Origin: Hyphomicrobiales bacterium
Lineage (GTDB): Bacteria; Pseudomonadota; Alphaproteobacteria; Rhizobiales; Rhizobiaceae
Assembly (NCBI GenBank): GCA_900468625.1
Contig: UBUL01000018.1
Coordinates: forward strand, 62,001-126,000
Direction: 5' to 3'
DNA length: 64,000 bases
The translations under genes were made by a program, and so were the position numbers. The notes under the pieces are model-generated. The model was not told the DNA's origin. It saw only the letters and a program-made list of their open reading frames with translations, and ran no database searches. How positions within the stretch are numbered: the first letter of the stretch is position 1; each line of letters opens with the position of its first letter. Shown here one piece after another: positions 37,635 to 45,462 of this stretch.

Positions 37635-40600
37635 ATGAGCATACTGATTCGAATTCTCGGGAAATTGGTGCGCTGGATTGCTTATGCGGTCGTGGCAATC
37701 CTCTTGCTCGCGATTGCGGCTGTGCTCGTCGTCGGTCTGGTGCCCTCCGCAGCCGGCTACGCCGTCGACCAGGTGGCAAAGCTCGCCTCGACGCCGGATC
37801 GTACCATCGCCGTCGCCACCCCCTCCGGGCTGCTGAACGGCAATCTGAGGGTCGGCTCGATCACCGTTTCCGATACCAAGGGTATCTATGCCAAGGTGCA
37901 GAACCTCGCCATAGACTGGTCGCCGCTGTCTTTGCTGACCGGCACCTTCCATGCCGATCGCGTCGCAGCCGATGTCGTCGATTTCGAGCGTCTCCCCGTT
38001 TCGACGGCAGCGCCGGCGCAGGCAACGCAGCCGACAGGCAACGGCGGCTTCTCGCTGCCCATCGCCATCGATATCGGTGCCATCGCTCTCCCCGATCTTC
38101 GCGTCGGACAGGCGGTGGCAGGCCAGGATTTTGTCCTGGCCGTCGATGGCAGCGCCAAGGCAAACAGCAGCAGCATCGGCCTCACGCTCAATGCCTTCAG
38201 GCATGACGTGCCCGATGCCAAGCTTTCCGCCGACATCGCCTTCGCGCCGGCCGAAAACCGATTGAAGCTGAAGACCCAGATTTCCGAGCCTCGCGACGGC
38301 ATGCTGGCCGGCCTTCTGCATCTGCCGGGCGGCCCGGCCGTCAACATAGACCTCTCCGGCGAAGGCCCTCTTTCCAATTGGGCAGGCAAGCTGCAGGCAG
38401 CACTAGACGGTAAGCCGACGGTTGCCATCACCGGCCATCACAGCCTTTCGGCCGACGGCCTGCACCATGTGGATGTCAAGGGCGGCGGCAACGTCGATTC
38501 CCTGCTGCCGCCGACCATGCGGCCGCTCTTTGCCGGCCAGACGACAATCGATCTCTCCGCGACCTTCGACGGCAAAGGCAAGATCGATATCCAGACCGGC
38601 AATCTTGCCACCGGCAGCGCCGTGCTTGCCGCATCGGGCACGCTCGATCCCACCGGCAACAATAGCCTCAATGCCAATCTGCTCGGCACGTCCGGCCCCG
38701 TCGATTTCCGCTGGCCGATGGAAAACGGCGAGGTTCGCGCCTTGATCTCGCGAGTCGATGTCGCGCTCACCGGCGCGGCCCAGTCGGTCAAGATCGATGC
38801 CAAGGCTGCACTCGAAAGCGCCAGCACGCCGCAGGGCCAGATCGGACAAGTCAACCTCAGCGCCAGAAGCGATGCCTTCAATTTGGCCAGCATGTCCGGC
38901 CCGCTGCAGCTTCGCCTCGTCGTCGGCCAGACGGCTTTCATCAGTGCCGATCTCAATCGCCTCATCCGGGCGCCGATCGCCTTGACCGCACCGCTGCAGC
39001 TCTCGCCCGACACGATCGGCTTCAACAATACGACGCTCGAAAGCGCCAGCATCGGCGGCACGGTCAACGGCAAATATGCGCTGTCGTCAAAGGCGTTGAC
39101 GGGCAATTTCAAGCTCTTCGCCCTGCCCGGCGTATTGCCGGACAGCGTTTCCAGCAAGTTCGAAGGCACGATTTCCCTGGAGGGTCAGGTCGCCGGCACC
39201 GTGCCGGCCAAGATGACGCTCTCCAATCTTGCGATCAAATCCAACGTCGCCGAGATCAACGGCAATGTCGCGCTCAACGGCCAGTCGCTGACCTCGGACA
39301 TCACCGGCAAGGTGCTCGATCTTTCCAAGCTCGTTCCGAATGCGCAGGGACAAGCCGATATCGGCCTCAAGGCCAAGGGGCCTCTTAGCGCGCTCGGTAT
39401 CGATGCAACGGTCAAGGCGGTCAATGTCAAGCTGGCGGGACGGCTGCTGGATACGCTCGATATCGGCTTGACAGGAACCGCCGACCCCAAGGCTCCACAG
39501 GTAAATATCCAGGCGAGCGGCGCAATCGACGGCAAGCCGATCCAGATTGCCGCCGACGCCGTTTCCAAGGATGGCCGCACCAGCATCCCGTCGCTGGCGG
39601 CCGAGATCGGCACCAACAAGCTGCGGGGCAAGCTGGACCTCTCGCCGAGCCTCGAGCCTAGCGGCGCCCTGACCTTCGACCTTCCCGATCTCAGCCTGCT
39701 TGCAGCGCTCGCCGGACAAAAAGCCGAAGGTGACCTCAAGGGCTCGCTCGATATCACCAGTGGCAATGGCAAGATCGGGCTGAAGGTCAACGCCAACGGC
39801 AGCGGCATCCGCCGCGACGATCTCGTCATCAGCAAGCCGGCCGTGGCGCTCAGCATTGACGATTTGAAAGCCTTTTCCGCCAGCGGAGGTATCCGCGCCG
39901 ACGCCATCGCTTCCGGCGCCAACCGCATCGCCGATCTCAATCTGACCTTCACCCAGCAAGGCAGCCGCACGGACTTCGATCTGAAATCGAGCTACGACAA
40001 TGCGCCGCTGACCACGCGCGGAAGCGTCGAGACAGCGGGCGGGCAGACGACCGTAAACCTCGATTCGTTCGCGGGCGCACCACGGACGATACCGGTGAAA
40101 CTCGCATCGCCAACCAGGATCGTCATCAAGGATGGCATCGCTTCGCTGAACGGACTGACCCTTCAGACCGGTGGTGGTTCCATCACCGTCGACGGCACGG
40201 CGGGCCAGACTTTGAACATCAATGCCCGGATCGCCAATCTGCCGGCAAGCCTTGCCAATGTCTTCGCGCCGTCGCTTGCGGCAGAAGGCACCATCTCCGG
40301 CACCGTTGCGGTCACCGGCAAGGCGACCTCGCCTGCTGTCGTCTTCCAGACCAATTGGTCGGGGGCTGCAACAAGCCAGACGAAATCCGCCGGCCTCGCA
40401 CCGCTCGGCATCAAGGCCGATGGCAAATTCGCCGACAATGTCGTGACCATCAACACCAACCTGACGGGCCAGAGCGGTCTCGCGCTCAATGGCGGCGGCA
40501 CCGTCGCCGTTGCCGGCAGCAAGGCCATGGCATTGAAATTTTCCGGCAATGTGCCGTTCGATGCCCTTGCCGGCCAGCTCGCCGCCCAGGGCCTGGTCAT

Positions 40601-41819
40601 GACAGGTTCGGCCAAGATCGACATGCAGATCGGTGGCACTACCGCCGCACCCGCCATCGCCGGCTCGATTTCCACCGACGGTGCCAAGCTGGTCGATGTC
40701 CGCCGCAACCTCACTCTTACCGGCCTCGCCGTCTCCGTCACGCTTGACGGCAAGCAGGCTGTCATCTCGCGGCTCAGCGGCAATTTGACGAGCGGCGGCA
40801 GCATTTCGGGCAGCGGCACGGTCGGTATTACCCCGGAGAGCGGCTTCCCCGCCGATATCCAGGTGAAGTTCAACAATGCGACCTATGTCGACGGAACCCT
40901 TGTCGCCGCGACCGTCAACGGCACCCTCGGCATCAAGGGGCCGCTGATGACGGCGCCGATGCTGACGGGCAATCTCAGGATCAACAAGGCGTCGATCACA
41001 GTGCCTGAAAAACTGCCGGCCTCGCTGTCCGAGATCAACATCAAGCACAAGAATGCGCCGGCCGCAGTCAGTGCCCAGTTCAAGGATCAGAAGCCGGAGG
41101 GACCTCGAAGCAAATCGGCAACCCTCGGCATCGATCTGCAGCTCGATGCGCCCTCGCAGATTTTCGTGCGCGGCCGCGGCATCGACGCCGAACTCGGCGG
41201 CAGCATCACGGTGCGCGGCACGGCGGCAGAACCTATCGTATCCGGCGCCTTCACCATGCGCCGTGGACGCCTGACCATCTTGAGCCGCCGGCTTGATTTC
41301 ACCGATACCAGCAAGATCACCTTCGGCGGAGACCTGACGCCCGCGCTCAACTTGGAAGCGACATCTTCGGTGAACTCCACCACAATCACGGTCGATGTCA
41401 CCGGCCTCGCGACCGATCCCCAGATCGGCTTCTCGTCTTCTCCGGCTTTGCCGCAGGACGAGGTTCTCGCCCAGCTGATCTTCGGTCAATCCATGTCGAA
41501 ACTTTCGGCCATGCAGATCGCCCAGCTTGCCGATGCCGCCAGCCAGCTTGCCGGCGGACGCTCGACCTCGTTGTTCGAAGGCCTGCGCAGCCATCTCGGC
41601 GTCGACGATCTGGATATCTCCACGGATGCGAACGGCCAGGCACAGGTCGGTGCCGGTAAATATCTCAACAGTCGTACCTATATCGAGCTGCAGCAGGGCG
41701 CCTCCAACAACACCAAGGCCATCATCAATTTCAATGTCGGGCGCGGGGTGAAGCTGCGTGGTGCCGCTGGATCTGACGGCGCCGGAGAAGCCGGAGTCGT
41801 CTACGAGCATGAATATTGA
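37635..41819 (+). CDS. tamB: Translocation/assembly module protein TamB
   Basis: Very large (1394 aa) inner-membrane-anchored periplasmic AsmA-like protein that spans the periplasm with repeats of beta-rich segments and works with TamA in outer-membrane biogenesis and phospholipid transport. A single N-terminal transmembrane anchor (IRILGKLVRWIAYAVVAILLLAIAAVLVVGLVP) is visible. The C-terminal DUF490 domain has GRLTILSRRLDFTDTSKITFGGDLTPALNLEA and VYEHEY at the end. Starts MSILIRILGKLVRWI. Repeated Asn/Gly/Asp-rich strands dominate the middle. Confidence 0.93.
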   Translation: MSILIRILGKLVRWIAYAVVAILLLAIAAVLVVGLVPSAAGYAVDQVAKLASTPDRTIAVATPSGLLNGNLRVGSITVSDTKGIYAKVQNLAIDWSPLSLLTGTFHADRVAADVVDFERLPVSTAAPAQATQPTGNGGFSLPIAIDIGAIALPDLRVGQAVAGQDFVLAVDGSAKANSSSIGLTLNAFRHDVPDAKLSADIAFAPAENRLKLKTQISEPRDGMLAGLLHLPGGPAVNIDLSGEGPLSNWAGKLQAALDGKPTVAITGHHSLSADGLHHVDVKGGGNVDSLLPPTMRPLFAGQTTIDLSATFDGKGKIDIQTGNLATGSAVLAASGTLDPTGNNSLNANLLGTSGPVDFRWPMENGEVRALISRVDVALTGAAQSVKIDAKAALESASTPQGQIGQVNLSARSDAFNLASMSGPLQLRLVVGQTAFISADLNRLIRAPIALTAPLQLSPDTIGFNNTTLESASIGGTVNGKYALSSKALTGNFKLFALPGVLPDSVSSKFEGTISLEGQVAGTVPAKMTLSNLAIKSNVAEINGNVALNGQSLTSDITGKVLDLSKLVPNAQGQADIGLKAKGPLSALGIDATVKAVNVKLAGRLLDTLDIGLTGTADPKAPQVNIQASGAIDGKPIQIAADAVSKDGRTSIPSLAAEIGTNKLRGKLDLSPSLEPSGALTFDLPDLSLLAALAGQKAEGDLKGSLDITSGNGKIGLKVNANGSGIRRDDLVISKPAVALSIDDLKAFSASGGIRADAIASGANRIADLNLTFTQQGSRTDFDLKSSYDNAPLTTRGSVETAGGQTTVNLDSFAGAPRTIPVKLASPTRIVIKDGIASLNGLTLQTGGGSITVDGTAGQTLNINARIANLPASLANVFAPSLAAEGTISGTVAVTGKATSPAVVFQTNWSGAATSQTKSAGLAPLGIKADGKFADNVVTINTNLTGQSGLALNGGGTVAVAGSKAMALKFSGNVPFDALAGQLAAQGLVMTGSAKIDMQIGGTTAAPAIAGSISTDGAKLVDVRRNLTLTGLAVSVTLDGKQAVISRLSGNLTSGGSISGSGTVGITPESGFPADIQVKFNNATYVDGTLVAATVNGTLGIKGPLMTAPMLTGNLRINKASITVPEKLPASLSEINIKHKNAPAAVSAQFKDQKPEGPRSKSATLGIDLQLDAPSQIFVRGRGIDAELGGSITVRGTAAEPIVSGAFTMRRGRLTILSRRLDFTDTSKITFGGDLTPALNLEATSSVNSTTITVDVTGLATDPQIGFSSSPALPQDEVLAQLIFGQSMSKLSAMQIAQLADAASQLAGGRSTSLFEGLRSHLGVDDLDISTDANGQAQVGAGKYLNSRTYIELQQGASNNTKAIINFNVGRGVKLRGAAGSDGAGEAGVVYEHEY

Positions 41820-41821
41820 GG

Positions 41822-41858
41822 AACCCTCGCCCTCGAAAACAGACGGTCATCGAGGGTT
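41822..41858 (+). terminator. Hairpin after tamB
   Basis: AACCCTCG (41822-41829) and CGAGGGTT (41851-41858) are perfect inverted arms with a 21-base loop, starting 2 bases after the tamB stop. No T-run follows, so termination efficiency is uncertain. Confidence 0.45.
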
Positions 41859-42291
41859 TGCCAAGCCCCTCGATCAACACGATTGTCCTCATACCGGCGG
41901 CGCGCGTCTATGGCCGGTGCGAATGGTGGAGGCGCCGCAATCGCGTGCTTGACCAGCCGTTCGATAGAGGCCTGCCAGTGCCGCGTCGTCGCCGCAGCCA
42001 GGACGGAGATGCGCGCATTGTGGTCCAGCGCGCTCGCGGGTTCGCATGAAGATTGTCCTTATGCTTGCCATTCTGCGCAATCCGATTGATCAATCCGTCA
42101 AATACCAGTGAATTCTGGACAATTTTCCATCTTTTTGCTGTCATCCAGACCATTGATAATGCGCGCCGACATCATCCTGACCAGTTCGGCTCTTCATGGT
42201 CCCGATCTGTTTATCTCATTGTTTTCACGCTTTTCCGGGCAAGAGCCGCTGCGGCTTTTCCGGGATCGCTCTAACCCTCGGAGCAATGCCG
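41859..42291. other. Gene-free gap upstream of arginase
   Basis: About 430 bases without a gene I would accept; short open frames here look random. Near its end AAGAGCCG-CTG-CGGCTTTT (42241-42259) makes a small hairpin with four T, 33 bases before the arginase start. It could be an attenuator or incidental. Probably contains the rocF promoter. Confidence 0.5.
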
Positions 42292-43227
42292 ATGAATACG
42301 CAATCCACTCTCGTTACCTTGATCGGCGTTCCCTTGGAGGAAGGTTCCGGCCGCCGCGGCGCGGGCATGGGTCCGACGGCGCTTCGTATTGCCGGCATCG
42401 AAACCACGTTGGCCGAACTCGGCCACCGTGTCACGGATAGCGGCGATCTGCATCCGGTGCCGGCAATAGATCTGCCGGACCATCCGCACGCTCACAATCT
42501 GAAGATCGTCGGCGCCTTCACGCGTGCGCTGGAGGCAAAGGTCTATGATGTCGCGTCGTCCGGCGGCTTCCCGCTGATTCTCGGCGGCGACCACAGCCTC
42601 TCCATGGGCAGTGTTTCCGGCATGGCCCGCCATGCGGCGGAGGCCGGCCGTCCGCTCTTCGTGCTCTGGCTCGACGCTCACTCCGATTTCAATTCGCCCG
42701 CCACCTCCCCATCAGGCAATATTCACGGCATGCCCGTCGCATTCTTTTGCGGCGAAGCCGAGATCGAACGCGTTCTGCCGGCCGGCCGCCCGCTGGTCGA
42801 TCCGACAAAGGTCTTCCAGGTCGGCATCCGCTCCGTCGATCCGCGCGAACGCGAAGAGATCCGCGAACACGGCGTCAACGTCTTCGACATGCGCTCGCTC
42901 GACGAACAGGGTGTCGCCGCCATCATGCGCAAGGTGCTCGATACCGTCAGCGCCGCCAACGGCCTGCTGCATGTCAGCTTCGACGTAGACTTTCTTGACC
43001 CCGATATCGCCCCCGGTGTCGGAACGACGGTGCCTGGCGGCGCCACCTATCGCGAAGCGCATCTCATCATGGAAATGCTCTCCGACAGCAACCTCGTCTC
43101 GTCGCTCGATCTCGTCGAGCTCAACCCCTTCCTCGACGACCGCGGCAAGAGTGCCCGCGTTCTCGTGGAAATGGCCGCAAGCCTTTTCGGCCGCCGTATT
43201 TTCGATCGGCCGACACGGGCTGCCTGA
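42292..43227 (+). CDS. rocF: Arginase
   Basis: Binuclear manganese enzyme splitting arginine to ornithine and urea. The 311 residues show GGDHS (metal ligand His), DAHSDFNSP and FDVDFLDPDIAPGVGTTVPGG, which carry the Asp/His ligands, and a C-terminal ELNP. The start at 42292 is chosen over ATG 42286 because GGAG (42280-42283) is 8 bases upstream. Typical length for a bacterial arginase. No ornithine cyclodeaminase or aminotransferase gene follows in this window. Confidence 0.94.
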   Translation: MNTQSTLVTLIGVPLEEGSGRRGAGMGPTALRIAGIETTLAELGHRVTDSGDLHPVPAIDLPDHPHAHNLKIVGAFTRALEAKVYDVASSGGFPLILGGDHSLSMGSVSGMARHAAEAGRPLFVLWLDAHSDFNSPATSPSGNIHGMPVAFFCGEAEIERVLPAGRPLVDPTKVFQVGIRSVDPREREEIREHGVNVFDMRSLDEQGVAAIMRKVLDTVSAANGLLHVSFDVDFLDPDIAPGVGTTVPGGATYREAHLIMEMLSDSNLVSSLDLVELNPFLDDRGKSARVLVEMAASLFGRRIFDRPTRAA

Positions 43228-43250
43228 GGCGGTCCATTTTTCCATCGAGG

Positions 43251-43287
43251 CCATCCTCGCCCTTCGACAAGCTCAGGGTGAGGATGG
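43251..43287. repeat. Inverted repeat downstream of arginase
   Basis: CCATCCTC (43251-43258) pairs with GAGGATGG (43280-43287), enclosing a CCTTCGACAAGCTCAGG core. That core is a dispersed repeat I recognise from alphaproteobacterial genomes. Possible terminator of rocF. Confidence 0.55.
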
Positions 43288-43445
43288 GGCGAGCTGCATC
43301 TTTGATGCGGCTTACCGTTCCTCTGCAGCAGATCGAGAAGACCAGCTCTCATGGTGAGTAAGCCCAAAGGGCTGTCTCGAACCACGGGGGCGGGTGGCTA
43401 GTCTCCTTACAACCTCCATAACTTCCGGCATCACGCCTCAGGTAC

Positions 43446-43471
43446 CTATACAGTCGAAACCGCTTGTATAG
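43446..43471. promoter_or_regulatory. CTATACA-N12-TGTATAG inverted repeat upstream of cheW
   Basis: Perfect 7-bp arms CTATACA (43446-43452) and TGTATAG (43465-43471), about 80 bases upstream of the cheW start. It could be an operator or an RNA hairpin; nothing ties it to a known regulator. The rest of the 43228-43553 gap shows no other feature except the repeat at 43251-43287. Confidence 0.35.
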
Positions 43472-43553
43472 ATTTAGGTTTGAGCAATGTTCTTGCTTTA
43501 TCGTGTCACCAATACGCCGGATTCGGCGTCGCGCTTCAACGGGAAGAACGTCC

Positions 43554-44030
43554 ATGGCCACGATCAATTCCACCAGCTTCAGCGGCGAAACTCTGGAGAT
43601 CATTGCCTTCCGGCTGCATGATCAGGAATTTTGCGTCAAGACCACCACGATCCGCGAAATCCGCGGCTGGGCGCCGTCGACGCCGATCCCGCACGCACCG
43701 GCCGATGTCATCGGCGTCATGAACCTGCGCGGCTCGGTCATCCCGATCATCGATCTCGCCTACAAGCTCGGCATGCAGAGCACGGTTGCCAACGAGCGCA
43801 GCGCCATTGTCGTTGCCGAAGTGCACAGCATGGTCATCGGCATGCTCGTCGACCGCGTCTCCGACATTCTGACGATCGCTTCCAGCCAGGTGCAGCCGGT
43901 TCCGGAAGTCACGGCATCCTTCGACCGCGCCTACTGCGAAGGCATCATCGCCACCGAGAATGGAATGATCTGCTTCCTGAACCTCGCCAAGATGTTCAAG
44001 GAAAATGAAACAGAAGAACTGGCCGCGTAA
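43554..44030 (+). CDS. cheW: CheW-type chemotaxis coupling protein
   Basis: Scaffold linking receptors to the CheA kinase. The 158 residues form a single CheW domain: IIAFRLHDQEFCVKTTTIREIRGW, HAPADVIGVMNLRGSVIPIIDLAYKLGM and IGMLVDRVSDILTI are the diagnostic segments. The start at 43554 follows a GGGAAGAACG tract. No cheA, cheY or receptor gene is in this window, so it is an isolated cheW. A terminator follows. Confidence 0.93.
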   Translation: MATINSTSFSGETLEIIAFRLHDQEFCVKTTTIREIRGWAPSTPIPHAPADVIGVMNLRGSVIPIIDLAYKLGMQSTVANERSAIVVAEVHSMVIGMLVDRVSDILTIASSQVQPVPEVTASFDRAYCEGIIATENGMICFLNLAKMFKENETEELAA

Positions 44031-44055
44031 TTTCGCGGGACCGATCTCTTTGAAA

Positions 44056-44090
44056 AAGCCGCTCCGGTCTTTCGGGGCGGCTTCTTCATT
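44056..44090 (+). terminator. Intrinsic terminator after cheW
   Basis: AAGCCGCTCC (44056-44065) and GGGGCGGCTT (44074-44083) pair with one wobble and an 8-base loop, followed by a T-rich stretch. It begins 26 bases after the cheW stop. Confidence 0.7.
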
Positions 44091-44149
44091 TTGGCGGAAC
44101 GTCAACCGAGCACGGCGTAAGTGCCTTGATCGCCGCGCATTTTTTAATA

Positions 44150-44416
44150 TTAAGCCGGCTTAATTTCTTCTGCCGGCGCAGGCTTGTGGATCAGCGCCGC
44201 CGCCTCCAGCACCAGCGGGCTCAGCCCGCTATCCCCATGCTCGATGATCGCGAACAACTGACGCCGCATACGCGGCTCCCAGAACTTGTTGATATGCGTG
44301 GCAACCCCCTGCACGGCTTCGTTTGCGGGCTGCGTCTTAAAGAAGGTGGCGATCTGGTTCGCCATATAGATGAGCTTGGCTTCGGTCTTGCCGTGCGGCG
44401 TTTCGTCAGGCGACAT
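44150..44416 (-). CDS. fdsD: Formate dehydrogenase delta subunit
   Basis: Small (88 aa) FdsD subunit needed for an active NAD-dependent formate dehydrogenase. LIYMANQIATFFKTQPANEAVQGVATHINKFWEPRMRRQLFAII is the diagnostic stretch (IANQI..F..INKFWEPRMR). It is the last gene of the fds operon and its start overlaps the fdhD end by 11 bases. Confidence 0.93.
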   Translation of the reverse strand: MSPDETPHGKTEAKLIYMANQIATFFKTQPANEAVQGVATHINKFWEPRMRRQLFAIIEHGDSGLSPLVLEAAALIHKPAPAEEIKPA

Positions 44417-45233
44417 CGGCGATGCTCCCCGTGATAATGCGATGCGGATGGGTGAAAATCTCGAAATCGTCGCCGCGTACCAGCGCCACGAGCGTCATGC
44501 CGGCCTCGTCCGCCGTGCGGATGGCGAGCGCTGTCGGTGCCGAGATGGCGACCAGTATGGAAGTGCCCAGAATCGCCGTCTTCTGAACCATCTCGACCGA
44601 AAGCCGGCTGGTGACAGCCACCACGCCTTCGGTCCCTTTGTGACCGGAGCGGATGACCGCGCCGCAGAGTTTGTCCAGCGCATTGTGCCTTCCGACATCC
44701 TCGCGCACGGCAAGCAGCCCCTCGCTTGGAATATAAAAGCCAGCGCCATGCACGGCGCGCGTCGCGCGATGCAGCGGCTGGGCATCGTTAAGCAACGCGA
44801 CCCCACGGACGATGTCCTTCTGCGTCAACTTCAAAGCGACCTTCGAAACGTCAGGCACCTTGCGTACCGCCTGCTCGATCGATTCGATGCCGCATAGACC
44901 GCAGCCGACGGGTCCTGCCATATGGCGGCGCCGCAGCCGCAGGGCATCAGCGGCATCGTCGACGAGAGTGATCTGTACATCGATCCCCTGCTCGTCCTCT
45001 ATTGGTTCGACGGCCGCGATCTGATCGATATCGGTAATGATGCCCTCAGTCAGGCTGAAACCGATCGCAAAATCCCCGATATCGGCGGGCGTTCCCATCA
45101 TGACCGCATGCGACGTGCCGCCATAGGAAAAGGCGATCGGCACTTCCTCGGGGACGACGCGCGTCCCCGAACGCAGCAGGCCATTGCGGCGGACGGTTTC
45201 GGAGACGGGAGTAGTGGGAGGGAATTTGGTCAT
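44406..45233 (-). CDS. fdhD: FdhD, formate dehydrogenase sulfur-carrier/accessory protein
   Basis: Sulfurtransferase that passes sulfur to the molybdenum cofactor of formate dehydrogenase. The 275-residue protein has the twin cysteine motif CGLCG (in GPVGCGLCGIES) and REDVGRHNALDKL, the family signature. ATG 45233 is used because the upstream frame enters the repeat region. It lies downstream of fdsA and upstream of fdsD in the operon. Confidence 0.93.
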   Translation of the reverse strand: MTKFPPTTPVSETVRRNGLLRSGTRVVPEEVPIAFSYGGTSHAVMMGTPADIGDFAIGFSLTEGIITDIDQIAAVEPIEDEQGIDVQITLVDDAADALRLRRRHMAGPVGCGLCGIESIEQAVRKVPDVSKVALKLTQKDIVRGVALLNDAQPLHRATRAVHGAGFYIPSEGLLAVREDVGRHNALDKLCGAVIRSGHKGTEGVVAVTSRLSVEMVQKTAILGTSILVAISAPTALAIRTADEAGMTLVALVRGDDFEIFTHPHRIITGSIADVA

Positions 45234-45252
45234 TGTCCGGCCGGGCGTGGAG

Positions 45253-45447
45253 TACCCCCCTCTGTCACTTCGTGACATCTCCCCCACAAGGGGGGAGATT
45301 GGTAACGCGCAGCACTCTCTTGCCTCAAGCAAACATCCAGACTGCTGAAATCGGTGCCTATTGTCTTGCTAGTGACAAGCCGCAAACTCCCAACGATCTC
45401 CCCCCTTGTGGGGGAGATGTCGCGAAAGCGACAGAGGGGGGTATATT
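45253..45447. repeat. Inverted pair of GC-rich repeats between fdsA and fdhD
   Basis: TACCCCCCTCTGTCACTTCG begins copy 1 (45253-45303). Copy 2 (45393-45447) is its reverse complement in slightly altered form, reading TCTCCCCCCTTGTGGGGGAG and then AGAGGGGGGTATA. The pair could fold into a long stem. It lies inside the fds transcript, where it may stabilise or attenuate mRNA. Confidence 0.65.
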
Positions 45448-45462
45448 TCCCCACACTTCGGC

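Noticed and set aside
41859..42291. Small open frames in the tamB-rocF gap
   Set aside because: No ribosome binding site, no conserved-looking composition, heavily Arg-rich translations.
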